This document shows, in pieces, positions 22,776 through 35,404 of a stretch of 64,000 bases of DNA (position 1 is its first letter; every line of letters starts with the position of its first letter). The translations under genes and the position numbers were made by a program. The notes below the pieces were generated by a model. That model was not told where the DNA came from and did not search any database. It saw only the letters and a program-made list of their open reading frames with translations. Source of the DNA: Piezodorus guildinii. Taxonomy: Eukaryota; Arthropoda; Insecta; Hemiptera; Pentatomidae. The stretch covers positions 98,416,484 to 98,480,483 of the forward strand of contig CM041297.1 of assembly GCA_023052935.1 (NCBI GenBank). The letters are read 5' to 3'.

Positions 22776-23024
22776 TACATTTCGGAGAAACAAAAATGTG
22801 ATATTTTCTTGTGATGGGAAACCTTTTACAATATTATAATTCTACCGCCCCTTCTTTCAGTTCCCTTCCCCCTCGTATACAAATCAATACTTTATAAAAG
22901 CAGTTCAGACAATTTATTTGGAAATATTGGAAATATCAACTATATAATCAAGAGTAATGCTACCAAAAAGTGGGTACTCCTATTTTTGGAGTACGGTTTA
23001 GGCGTGGCTAATTGTTAGCTGTTA

Positions 23025-23160
23025 TGACTCAGTAACCGTCATATTCCTGTTCCCGTTGAACATTCATATCCGGATATTTTCACTATCGCAATACTTCCCC
23101 TGCTACAAATTTCGTTATATTTTAAAATATATAGGTACCAAGTGAAAGTAAAAATAAATA
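23025..23160 (+). repeat. R repeat, 3' end only
   Basis: Matches the end of the R consensus at 61600-61715: 'attttcactatcgcaatact' followed by 'tcccctgctac', closing with 'aagtgaaagtaaaaa'. Confidence 0.5.
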
Positions 23161-23721
23161 CCTTATAGGTTTTCAACAAAAGGACTGTTAATTGTTTAAC
23201 ATTAATTGAACACCTAGCTATATCATTTTTCCTAAAGAAAAAATATAAATGCACGAAGTATTGAAACTGAATATTAGTGTGAATTTATATTTTATATCAA
23301 TTTCAATTGACTATTTATCCCTTAAATTAAATTTTAGGCACACATAAATTCTAATAATTATTTCTTATTAGTAAGATAATGATTAATATTTTTTTAAATT
23401 TTATTTAAAAATTTTTTTTTATAGTATTGCAAACAAAATTATCATAAACAGAGATTTCATAAAATGGGGTTTCCATCTAATCTTCAGAACATTTTATTGT
23501 AAGCTATATCATCAAAAAATTTCAATTATTTTACCTAATTCCAAGATACGAAATATATGTTTTGTATTTATAAAAAGAGTGAAATATGTATGTTTTATGT
23601 CTTAGAATTTTACAAAATAATTTAAATATTACGATATTGTTGAAAATGGAATGATCTGAAAACGAGGTAGACCCCGAAATTTTCAAAAGATTTTCTAAGA
23701 TTGTACAAGACAAAAATTGTT

Positions 23722-23760
23722 TTTGCAACTGACGATGGCTTTTAGCCAAAATGTTGTGCG
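23722..23760 (+). ncRNA. Hammerhead-like motif, degenerate copy 2
   Basis: CTGACGA at 23729-23735 is a valid CUGANGA core. An extra T is followed by GGCT/AGCC, a 4-bp stem II closed by TTT. The GAAAC side has decayed to AAAAT, so it should not cleave. Confidence 0.35.
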
Positions 23761-23894
23761 TTGTTTAATAAAAGTTGTGAAGAGATATTACAGCCTTCAA
23801 TTTAAATTGAATCATTGACCTTCACCTTAAATTACCAACACTTAATTAACATTTTAATTATATATTTACGACAATGGAAGAAGAAAATTTAGTT

Positions 23895-24180
23895 TGGGGT
23901 GCGGTCATCATGAAAGCACACCAGTAAGATAAACCTATTTCATTGTGTGCCGACGTTCCGGCCAGCATTGTGGGCCTTTATCAGGGCCAAGAAAAACAAG
24001 ATAACTAACGATAACAATGTTAAAATATGGAAACTAACATTAATATAAAATGAAAATAAAATTGTACTGCAATTGTCTTGATTGTTATCTGTTTTTTCCT
24101 AGCACTGTTGAAGACCCACAATGTAGGCCGAAACGTCAGAATAAGTTTTTTTTAAGTATATAAGTCCGCACCCTCGGCCA
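23895..24180. repeat. Imperfect palindrome carrying two hammerhead-like motifs
   Basis: The left arm (about 23895-24005) reads, in reverse complement, like the right arm (about 24085-24180): both contain GTGCGG...,  a CCCACAATG block, a GCCGAAACGTC-like block and a GTTATCT end. About 80 bases of AT-rich sequence separate them. The minus-strand motif (core CTGATAA, rc of 23978-23984; GUC at the rc of 23952-23954) and the plus-strand motif (CTGTTGA 24105-24111; GAAACGTC 24130-24137) are each one base off consensus in the CUGANGA core. The arrangement may be two opposed terminal repeats of a Penelope-like element. Confidence 0.5.
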
Positions 24181-24479
24181 ACTTCTCCAAAATATTTTCT
24201 CAGGAGTCAACAATAACTCCCTCATTAAAATTAAACAAATTTTAGGTTTCTCCCAAGAAACAGATAAGTAGAGAAGTTGTAGTTTACTAGAAGGATTATT
24301 GGAAAAAATAGGTATAATGCCTTCTTCTTAAATTTATATCCCATTACATTAATCATGATTTCTTTACGACGCATTGCTAAATTAATCCATTTTAATAAAT
24401 TAGTTCAATCATTATTGAATAAAAAAATATTTTAAATAATGCAATTTTACCTCAACGGCTTCACAGCAACAAAATGTCT

Positions 24480-24905
24480 ACCCTACAGATGATGGCCGAA
24501 CTGGTAGCCCAGCCCACACTGCCAGGTATTTTTGAGGCTGTTACAAAAGCGAGGACTGACAGAATTGGCTAGAGAGACAATTGGTCTAATGTGAAGCAGC
24601 TGTGTTCCATTGTTAGTGCTTGGGCCACTTAACTGACGGGTCCTTAACTCAAGATAGAAAGGCACTTGAGTACCCGATACACAAACTGTCTCCAAGATCT
24701 GATGGGTTCGTCTATTCCCAGGACGGGGTGTGTATCTTTGAACACAGTTCTCTCCTTACCTTAACGATTCACCGGGCCTTGCTGATCCCTTATCCAGCTT
24801 TTTTTCTCCTCGTTTCAAGGGAAATTTGTCGAGAGCTAATTAGCTTAGTCTATATTCCACTGGCGCCATTTGTCAGCTTTCTAGAGTTGCGTAAGGGATA
24901 GAAAA
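24480..24905. other. GC-rich island, no recognised gene
   Basis: Near-balanced composition within AT-rich DNA. Frames open on both strands (70 codons minus, 93 codons plus) without a recognisable domain. It contains GAGAGCTAATTAGC, a palindromic homeodomain-type site, near 24832-24845. Candidate conserved regulatory DNA. Confidence 0.33.
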
Positions 24906-25860
24906 ACTTTGAAAAATGTTTCAGCTGTTGCTATTGAGGGAACGTCCAAAAGCTGATATTCAAATCTCTTTATATATATAAAATGATAACATGATTTTGG
25001 TTTCCACAAATTTCTTCTACCACCACCAGACATATTCTGAAACGGTTCTCATCATCATTTTGAGCAGTCTTTTCTAAAGGTTTATAAACATTGCAATCAA
25101 GTTTTTCTTCCGAATCGAAAATATCATTTTCTGCAATTGATTTATCAAAAAAATACTACTAAAACAAAAGTAGTAATATATAAGTATAATAAATTGTTGG
25201 AAAGCGCAAGATTTTAGAAAAAATAATATGCAATAAAATAAATTAAGTTAATATGAAGTTGTTGTAAGCTGATAAACTTATGAGCATATGTTATTGAGAA
25301 GGAGGAGGTTATAATAGTTAAAAGTGGCCTCCGTCGTACAGGATCGTGCAAGTTCTTCCAATCACTACACAAGATTTTAGAAACAATGTTACGTTCCGAA
25401 TCGTAACTAAGTTGTTAACATAAATAGTAAGTTGATAAAAATCTATAGACCTAATTATTTCAATTTTATTTTATTTAAACATATTTATTGATATTTACAA
25501 CTGTATTATATACGTAAAGTAAATGTGATGGAAATAGTAAACTGACATTAAATAAATATAAAGACGCTACCTAATGGCAGATTTCAAATTTAATACTAAA
25601 TGGGATTCCTAAGGGAACTTTATTTAACTATTAAAATTTAATTTAAATAGTTCATTTGAAATATAAAATAGTAATAAACCGAATAAAATAGGCACCGTTG
25701 TTATTTCTGTAGTTTTTGAATAGAAACAATCAAGTTTTCTTAATATGGGAAAATTTAAATTTTCATTATCCGTGCTTCAATTTATAATTTCAAACAAATA
25801 AACTTAACTAATTTTTATTTTTTTTTTTATTTCTGCCAATGAATAAATATAACAATGAAT
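24906..25860. other. AT-rich intergenic DNA, nothing recognised
   Basis: No supported gene or repeat. Confidence 0.45.
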
Positions 25861-25864
25861 AGAC

Positions 25865-26030
25865 GTTATAAAATAAATATTCATATTTTCTTGCTGATTG
25901 CACTTTTCGTTATGATAAACTAAAACTCCCAAGGCGATAAACTCCAAATCGGTTAGAAAGAGGTTTTTTAAACATAAATGACACAGCACTAAAATCACAC
26001 CCGTTCGAAGCAGAGGCGGGTCCACTAGTA
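25865..26030 (-). repeat. Element start with ACTAGTGGACCCGCC motif
   Basis: On the minus strand it begins ACTAGTGGACCCGCCTCTGC and goes on to CGAACGGGTG, a recurrent 5' motif of an abundant insect repeat class as I remember it. A 73-codon frame covers it but encodes nothing recognisable. The class cannot be named from this copy alone. Confidence 0.35.
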
Positions 26031-26369
26031 TTATCTAAAATGAAAAAGTCACCCAATCCAATCGAAAGCAGTTTCAAAATCCACAAAAACCAACAAAATT
26101 TACAGTTAAATTATTTTTTTTTTTACATTTTAATTATTTTATTGAAAATACATAGCATACTAATGACTTTATTAGAAATACTGAAAGCAATCTGTTGTAC
26201 TTTTTTCTTGTGAATCTTACCAAAACACGTTACTATTTCAATTATTCTATCGTATTTTTCAATTATACTCACTTAATGGATGAAAAATTATAAATGGCTT
26301 TAAAAAAATAATAATGATTGTAAATAGCTTTATCGTATTCGACGGATAATAATGCAATTTTTAGTTGGT

Positions 26370-26680
26370 TTATTTCTAGTTCTTTGTCCTGTACCTCAGA
26401 TAGTCATTTGCATCAGGGAATGATTATACTTCGTTGTAGTGCCTTGTTTCTTTAAGGTAACGGAACAGTTTCAATACACTGTCTTCATTATTTTCAAGAA
26501 TATCTGCAAAGGTTTATGATAATTACAGTGGGCATTCACATGTTAATTTGGATAACATTTTCGCAATATTCGCAAGTTGCTGTCTTTAGACCTTTGAGTA
26601 AATAGCCAGGGTAAAATGGCAGTGTAGTTTGCAAATTCTACATAATAAATGTTGATGAGTTATACAATAGAAATTCAGGA
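26370..26680 (-). pseudogene. I-type LINE C-terminus, second copy
   Basis: Minus-strand frames read NLQTTLPFYPGYLLKGLKTA followed by TCEYCENVIQ, and later ADILENNEDSVLKLFRYLKET. These correspond to the zinc-knuckle segment (CEYC) and the final VLKLF.YLKE helix of the copy at 12955-13640. The knuckle's H and last C lie beyond a stop and shift. No RNase H or RT remains. Role as in the first copy; this one is shorter and more decayed. Confidence 0.68.
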
Positions 26681-29017
26681 GCATAACACTAAGTTACTCT
26701 TTTTATGATAAATTAAAGATTATTATTTCATTTCAGATATTAATCTTATTTACTCTATGTCACAATAACGTACAAGTACCAAATTATTCAATAACATCGT
26801 TTTATCTTTTAAACTTAACCTTTCTACATCATCATAACTCCTTTGCAACTTAAGTGCGTATTGTCTTAAATTGTGGATGAAGCCTTTCTCCAGAATAAAC
26901 GGTGTTTTTTTTTTTAGGATACAGAACAATTAGACAAAAGCCCTATTATGTTTAAGTTAGCGAAAGATTAACATTTTGAATTATTTCTGACCACTAATAA
27001 TAATTGAACATGTGTCTAGGAAACCTAAACTCAAAACATGGACACAACGCTCAATATGCTTAAATATATTTTTTATAAATTGGGATAGTATCTTTTCTGA
27101 TTAATTAATTTGGTAGATTTTGCTTCAAATTTATTATAAAATCAACTATCGTTCAAATGAGTACTTGTATTTTTCCACAAAATGTGTCGTTTTTGAGTTA
27201 TTCGAAAACCAATTTTGTTTTACGTTTTAGAAAAATATTTTTTTTAACCACTTAGAGGACGGATTTTCCCAAATCCACCCTTATTGCACATCTAGACGGT
27301 AAGATGAACCTACAGGAAAAATTTCAGCTTCACAACCATAGTCATTGTTGAGATAGTGCGATGACCAGAAGTCCGAGTGGAATGGGACTTTCTTTTATAA
27401 TTACTTGTTTTCTTGATATCCTTGTTCTGGTGATCAGAATAATTACAAAACTTTTATAAGATTATATTCGTTTATTTTAAATACTTCAACAAAACCTAAG
27501 TTATGTTTGCGATTATGTTTTAGATGCCTAATCTATGACTTCGCACTCCCTAAAACCAATGTTATTATCAATCCTACATAATCTATTAAGAACTATCAAA
27601 TAATATGATAATGTATCTTCATAGATCGTTGTAATTATTGCTTTCAGTTTTTGAATATGATGAATACGAATTGCTGAAAAATATCTGTTGGCATCTTCAC
27701 GACCCCCTTGCAAGGCTAAAGATAAAAGATCATTAACCCCATCAATAGTCATAAAATACAGTTATGTATATTAGGATTAGATAACTTTATGTGTATCTGG
27801 ATTCAAGGATAGCTGCCTTACTTAGTTACTAATAGACAATAATTATCTCGTTCTATTATCATAATTATTGTTAATATCAGTTATTATCTAGATTAATGGC
27901 CATCTTTTGATAAAATAAAAATATTAATGATACATAATATTGTATTATATGTAAATTAGAAGCAACAAACACTGTTGAATAAAGAAACCTAGGTAATATA
28001 TCAAATAGATTTTTTTTTTAATATCCTGTTTTATCTATTAAAGTCAACGTTATATCCATATGCTTGATTTTAATGTTAATGTATATTACATTAACCTAAT
28101 TTACATAAGATGGAAATAATTGGCTAGAATATATTTGAATAATATGCGTAATTGTTGTATTTTTTCTATGTTGAATCCAATTAAGCCTATTTCGACCTCA
28201 CAGTAGGTTACGTATTTACACCTGAAATCATATTATGAGGAAAAATAGCAGTTCTCATGCTTTTTAAGTAAAGACGATTGATCATGTTTATTTTCCTGAA
28301 CGCTCAGAATTTTATCATACGTGTAAACATTGGCATTTAATGGGATAAAGAAATCAAAACAATTACATAATCATAATTAGAGCGTCCGTAACTCAGGTAG
28401 CCTAGCATGAATATTTATGACGCATTAAAACTTCATTCGATGGTTTAAGAATATCATTCCAAGAAATCTTGCATGCACATCACACAACTCTCAACTTTCT
28501 CCATACTTAAAAAAAAAAATTCAAATTCAAATAAAGTAAACTTTACTGAAAGAAATTTCGAAGATTAGGTATTTAATATCTTTCAGACTATTTTAACGTC
28601 AAAATTTTCCCCAAAATACCCAAAACATCAAAAATGGATTGTAATGTATAAAGTGGAACATTCAATAACTTTTTGTGAAAATTATATAAACTTCTTGTCG
28701 AGACTTGAATATTTAGACTTCTAAAACGAAACCTGGAACCTTAAACCAACGATTTCCGCAAGATCACAATACTCAAACACAATATATTACATAAATAGTA
28801 TATCAAGTAATAAGTTACTTGAATATCTTATAACTCTGCAAAGTTATATATTTCAGTGATGAATTAAGGAAATCTTGGTTGTTTATATAACTGATCTATA
28901 GCGTGAAGATAAAGTAATATTGAATTGCCAAGTGGTTGAGGTTATTAGATTTCACTCAAAGATATTTTTTCAATAAAGTTTTATCATTACGGTGCTCCGA
29001 TTTCTTTATCAATCCCC
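26681..29017. other. AT-rich intergenic DNA, nothing recognised
   Basis: About 2.3 kb. A patch at 27240-27400 has mixed composition and wording ('aaaaatttcagcttcac') seen in many insect repeats, but I cannot identify it. A 74-codon minus frame at 27528-27752 has no motif. Confidence 0.4.
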
Positions 29018-29116
29018 TAATACTGGCATTTTTTTTTTTTTTTTTTTTTTTTTTTATTGAGAAATATTACAATTTGTTACATAATGAACAGTAGTAATAG
29101 TGATAATACTGGCATT
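29018..29116 (-). mobile_element. 73-bp LINE stub with exact 13-bp target duplication
   Basis: TAATACTGGCATT occurs at 29018-29030 and again at 29104-29116. Between them lies only a T tract (29031-29055) and the last 48 bp of a Jockey-type 3' UTR in minus orientation ('attgagaaatattacaattt' and on), matching 47650-47700 in reverse. It is a complete but very short, 5'-truncated insertion. Confidence 0.85.
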
Positions 29117-29558
29117 AAATGGATATAACAAGCTTTAATCAAGTTTTATTAGACTTTTTTTTAGATTTTAGGTATCATATAATTTTTTTTTTTTGCGGTG
29201 ATATACACAATATACTTATAGTAATATACAAACTGTTAAGATATACACTAACAAACCATTTTTGTGCTTGCTTGAACTTGCGTAATTTAAAAAGTGTAAT
29301 TTTGTTAAAAATTCGTATCCGAAATTTTGAACGATAATAATAATTCATACTATAATACTCAAAATAAATTATCATACATATACTTATTATTGAAAGTAAA
29401 AATTAATATATTTTCCAATGTAGGAAAGTTTAAATTATTCAATGATATCTATTGAATACTTTAAAACTATTCGAGTTAAAAACTATACTATTAAATGCTG
29501 AAAATCTGTCCGGTTGTGGAGACTTTTAAAAAAAAAGTAAATATATTTTTAAATTTAA
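29117..29558. other. AT-rich intergenic DNA, nothing recognised
   Basis: Short frames open on both strands (29119-29337 plus, 29175-29375 minus) without recognisable content. Confidence 0.4.
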
Positions 29559-29564
29559 TGTATC

Positions 29565-29816
29565 AAACGCATTCAATCCTTTCAATCCAAAGTCCTCTGT
29601 ACAATAGTAAATGCTCCTTATTATGTCTCCAACTATACCTTGCACCACGACCTTAATGTTCCATTTATTTCAGACCTAATTCCATCCAAATTTTCCAAAT
29701 TCCACCAGAATCTCATTCATCATCCTAATCCTCTTACTCAATCCCTATCCAGCTCCAGTCATCCATACAACCCACCTAGAAGGTTGAAACGGCAGTGGCC
29801 CCGCGACCTTTTGTAA
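29565..29816 (+). pseudogene. Jockey-type LINE (subfamily B) intact C-terminus
   Basis: Open for 83 codons and ending at TAA 29814-29816: RIQSFQSKVL, then NAPYYVSNYTLHHDLNVPF, ISDLIPSKFSKFHQNLIHH and finally PPRRLKRQWPRDLL. This is the post-palm C-terminal segment of a Jockey-clade reverse transcriptase; the closing RRLKR.WPRDLL is shared with subfamily A. An in-frame TAA lies a few codons upstream, so the palm domain is missing through 5' truncation. It is the best preserved subfamily B piece in the window. Confidence 0.8.
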
Positions 29817-30064
29817 ATATATTGGAGTTCTAGCACTGGCTAGATTCTCCACTCAACGTGATGTATGTATGAGTGTGTGTATGTGTATATAGGTATAAGT
29901 GAATTCTTGACTTTATTGTACTGATTCATTATTGTGTATATATTTTATTGTAATTTTATGCTGTGTAAATATTGTATGAATGTAGTAAGTATGATATCTT
30001 TCAGCACTACTATTGATGTCCAAATTGGGACAGATTGTAATTTTACTCAATAAAAATTGTTCTT
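29817..30064 (+). mobile_element. 3' UTR of the subfamily B LINE
   Basis: Contains a GTGTGTGTATGTGT run (29875-29890), 'tattgtatgaatgtagt' and the family ending 'gacagattgtaattttac' followed by TCAATAAAAATTG. Minus-strand copies of the same ending are at 15264 and 43331. Confidence 0.75.
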
Positions 30065-30126
30065 ATTGTTGTAAACTAGTAAAAATTTAATGTACACACA
30101 TTACCTGCTCAAAAAAGCAATTTAAG

Positions 30127-31489
<1,363 letters not shown>

Positions 31490-31880
31490 TTATATGCTAT
31501 TTGTCTTCCAGGAACTTTGTGTTTTTATTCCGGCGAAAAAATGGAACGAATTGGAAACGGTGAAAGGAGAGAAGACGCAGAGGAAGCACGCTCGAATGGA
31601 AGCCAGACTCACTAATTGGGATTTCCTCTTCGACATTATTTTCAACCGCTGCTTCTCTTCGTCACCAGGGCTCCTCCCGAGGGAACGCCGCCAGGCTATA
31701 AGGAGAACAAAGAAAAAAACTTCCGAAGTAGCGGATAAAAAAAGGGGCAAGAAATGGAGGAATATTCCCGAGGGCGTGAAATCTATTAACGGAATGCTTT
31801 CCATTAGTCTTCAAGGGCTACCTGCGGGCCCCGAACCGTTCTCCATTCACTCCTTCCGTACATATATTCCATTATAGTGA
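31490..31880. other. GC-rich island, open on both strands
   Basis: Plus strand open for 127 codons (31494-31877) and minus for 104 codons (31490-31804). The plus frame is Lys/Arg-rich (for example RRTKKKTSEVADKKRGKKWR). A splice-acceptor-like TTTGTCTTCCAG at 31500-31511 precedes it, so an exon is possible, but no domain is recognisable and no clear donor is placed. It may equally be conserved non-coding DNA. Confidence 0.3.
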
Positions 31881-32217
31881 GTATTAATAACCGTCTGTGT
31901 GTCCGCTATAAATCCCACTCCAATAATGTACAGTACAAGCCCACATTATAGTCATTATAATTTTAATCTTTTATGATGTTAGTGAAAATAGATTTCTGTG
32001 AGATAAATTTATTTATCAAACACACTTAGCATTCTTATTGTATATTTAAACGGTCAGATAAGAATATCCGCGTTGAAAGAATAGCTAGATAATTTCGGTT
32101 TGAATAAACTAAGAAACAGAAATAATTTCGTAAACGAATATTCATTTAAGTTCTGCATTAGTATGCGATTAATTACATAAAGGGCGTACGCAAGATATTC
32201 GGCGTACACAGAGTATA
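31881..32217. other. AT-rich intergenic DNA, nothing recognised
   Basis: No supported feature. Confidence 0.4.
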
Positions 32218-32470
32218 ATCACCAATTGAGGTTGACAAAAGTTTGTAATTTTTTAGTGGTTGAGCTTTGTGAGTGCTTTTACTATTAGTTGGTAAGACAC
32301 TTAATACTAATATTTCCCACCATACCGTGTTTACAAATAACTAGTAAATAAGCGAGTACTTTCCACACAAGTGCCTAATAATCGCAGTGGTTTTATGTTT
32401 ATTCGATGGCAATTTATTATGTTCAAGGTGTGTGTAGCTCCAAGTCTTTTTGCTTTTATTTTAACAATGG
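32218..32470. repeat. Dispersed repeat pair, copy 1
   Basis: Matches 51503-51775 in the same orientation over about 250 bp, including 'cataccgtgtttacaaata', 'cacaagtgcctaata' and 'tttttgcttttattt'. Roughly four bases in five agree by eye. I do not recognise the family. Confidence 0.6.
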
Positions 32471-33480
32471 ACATTGCTGAGACAAGTAAGACTATATTTT
32501 CACACTCCTTATTGACTATCCATTGCAATCTACTTTTAGAGTTAATATAGCAATTTGTAAATATATACCCCTTTCAATAACGAAAAACTATATAACCCCC
32601 AAGTTACCCCAAGGATTTGTTTCATTAACCTTCTAGTCTTTAAATGTTGCGAAGAATTTTTGCTTAATTTTGCGTATTTTTTCTGATACAACAGTCCGAA
32701 TCAAAAGTTTTAAAATCTATAATTTGAAGAGTTTAAAATACATCTATTAGCAGGTTTAAGCCACTACAAGCCATAATTAGGTTTTCTAAAATTAGTTCTT
32801 CCATATTCTGGGACTTCAAACGTGAAAATGTAGAGAAGTTTTAAATTTTAGCAAATAAATTTGTTTTTGACCACTGTGCGCTCGCCAATCGTATCAAAAA
32901 ATTAACTATTTTTTTTCTGTAATCTGGGACCCCAATGGACAAGTTTCAGAATTGTATTCACCTAAATCGGTCATATTTTCCACGGCGTATTTAAAAAATC
33001 ATTAGCGACTTTTTTTAACTTTGTACTAGTCATCGCCATGTTAAAAATGTTTTACTTATATGAATATTATCCAACAACCTCATGAGTTACTAAGAAAGTT
33101 CAAATTTGAATATTAAAAATTTCATATATCAACCTATACCAATTGGTATAAATTTTAACACGATTTAATCATATGACCTTCTAAGGTATGAAATCATATG
33201 ACTAAATATAACTACCATATTAAATATACAATTTAATGTAGGTCATTTCAAGAATTAAACAAAAACAAAAATTAATTAACAAAAATCAAATCATATACAT
33301 TTTCAGAAATATTATACGTAATTTCAAAATATCCCAACAAATTTTCAACACTGACAGAAAGTTAAATTATACAATATCATTCTCAACAATTCATTCTTTC
33401 AAATGTTATCATTGTCATTACATTCAAAAGAAAATTTTCATTATCATATTAATATGTATCTCATTTGTTCTGATGTTTGT
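32471..33480. other. AT-rich DNA, possible unrecognised repeat
   Basis: A patch at 32860-33010 has wording ('cacctaaatcggtcatattt') typical of dispersed repeats, but no second copy was found in this window. Confidence 0.35.
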
Positions 33481-33530
33481 AGCCCTGATGATGGCTCACA
33501 AGCTTGAGCCGAAACGTTGGCAAAATTAAA
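33470..33530 (+). ncRNA. Hammerhead-ribozyme-like motif, best copy
   Basis: Exact core CTGATGA at 33485-33491. A 6-bp stem II follows (GGCTCA 33493-33498 with TGAGCC 33505-33510, loop CAAGCT), then GAAAC at 33511-33515. GTT at 33516-33518 would be the cleavage triplet, and GCC/GGC (33482-33484 with 33519-33521) gives three base pairs of stem I. Stem III would be only the self-complementary ACGT, which known short-stem-III hammerheads overcome by dimerising. One extra U (33492) between the core and stem II is non-canonical. Similar motifs are known in Penelope-like retroelements. Activity is unproven. Confidence 0.5.
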
Positions 33531-34147
33531 CATTTTCAAAAAATGACTGATTCCTGATTATTCCACCTATAATAGTTTCTACAGTCGACTATACATCCTC
33601 AATATAATATTAATTCTCATGTTTGCCAATTAAAATGAAAATTTGTTAATGATAATTGATATGATTAAACAAAAAGTTGATAGACATTTATTAAAAAAAC
33701 ATAATTTTCTAAATTTTTACCTAAAAATACCTAAAGTAGACATTTACATATCGTTTTGTTTTTTAAAAATACATATTTAGCAGCACATTACAATTTCATG
33801 AAATATTTTTTCTTATTGAATTTGACAATAAAAAACAATTTGAGCTGAGCTCAAGGAAAGAAGTTTGTCACAATGATAATGGATAATCAAATCGATGAAG
33901 TGTTAAGAAAAAAAATAAGTCATAATTTATATAAATGAGCATGTTCCAGGATATAACAGAATGATTATAAAAACACACATGTTTTACAAATTGCTTAATT
34001 ACATCCTTTAATATCTTTCAAAGAAACTATATCTCACTAGATTTTGAATGATGAATAAAGTAATTAAAGTAATTCAAAATATACTATGGGATGTATCATC
34101 GAAAACAAGTAATTAAATTTGTCTGATTATGTAATAGTATGATTAGA
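33531..34147. other. AT-rich intergenic DNA, nothing recognised
   Basis: No supported gene. It may include the body of whatever element carries the hammerhead-like motif, but no reverse transcriptase can be read. Confidence 0.4.
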
Positions 34148-34440
34148 TTTTTTTTTTTTTTAATATTGCTTTATTAAGAAATAATACAATCTGCCACTAT
34201 CTCGGGCAATAAGTATTAGAGCTAAAATAATTCATTCATTTCATATGTACAAAGTAAAAAAAAAACAAATAATAAAATAAAATAAGTTAACCTAAATAAC
34301 AAATGAAAAAAATAAATAAATTATAAAAAAATAAAATAAAGTAAATGAAATTAAATAACTATAATCTTGGCAACATTCATACCTGATTAGATATTAGTGT
34401 CTCTATATTGAATTGTCAACAAGAGGGCATCTAAATGCAT
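34148..34440 (-). mobile_element. LINE 3' end, family C, minus strand
   Basis: Begins at a T tract (34148-34162) and continues 'attaagaaataatacaatct', shared with 58325-58345 and, diverged, with 53460-53480. Its inner part 'cattcatacctg' matches 54424-54434 and 58567-58577. This is the 3' UTR of a retrotransposon inserted on the minus strand. No coding part remains. Confidence 0.65.
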
Positions 34441-34710
34441 GTATGAATTTATGAAATTTACGGTTAAAGCTCCTTATTTTAATTAATTTATTTATGATTT
34501 TTGCCAATGGCCTTCAGGTTCGAGGCAAAGCTAAAAAGTCTTAAAACTTTTTTTTTTTAAATACCCGTTGTTATCTCAATCATATATGATGAATTACGAT
34601 GCTCTCTTAACGGATTAAAAATTAGACAGGTTTTAAAATAAAATAATTGTAAACATTTCTCTATTTTTTTCGAACAATAATGATATGATTATTTTTTTAT
34701 TAATATGGTA

Positions 34711-34774
<64 letters not shown>

Positions 34775-35404
34775 ATATATATACATATATATAATTTTTT
34801 TAAATTTAATTATTTTTTTTATTTATTTTTTTTATTGATACCAGACTAATTACAAAAGTTAATGCTGTGACTATTAATTTTTTATTTAGTATGATATATT
34901 AAAATATATAGACAATAAATAAATATTCAAGCTGCATGGGCTTTCACTAACTAATACATTCATATTCAATAAAACATAATAAAGACAGTATTTTTACAGA
35001 ATGGTATTAGTAAGTCGGTACTTAAAATTCTTATAAATATTTAATGAAAAAATACTAATTATAAGTACAAAAAATAAGGCTTAATAGATGTATTTTGGAG
35101 TAATGTAATCATGAAAATAGGCAATGGTACAGAAGCTTTGTTTTGTAAGAAAAAAAAATCTCATTAAGTCTGTTTATAATTAAATTGATAATAATAATAA
35201 TTAGAATGAGTGTCCTGTTTTTCATTAAAAAAAAATAATAAACGTACACTTACTTATCCTAATATTATTAATATATATTGTAATTATATGAACCAATATG
35301 TTAATAATTAAGGCAAACTTAATTTACATGTTGATTGAATTTTATAAACGTTAATGAACATGATAAAAGACAACTTATAAGATGACTCTAAAATATCGGT
35401 GTAA
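34441..35404. other. AT-rich intergenic DNA with (TA)n
   Basis: A long TA tract spans 34715-34790. A T-run is at 34549-34558. No supported gene. Confidence 0.5.
34715..34790. repeat. (TA)n microsatellite
   Basis: About 38 TA units with minor interruptions at the right edge. Confidence 0.9.

Noticed and set aside
24620..24901. 93-codon plus-strand frame as a coding exon
   Set aside because: Hydrophobic, no recognisable family, and the overlapping minus strand is also open; better explained by local composition.
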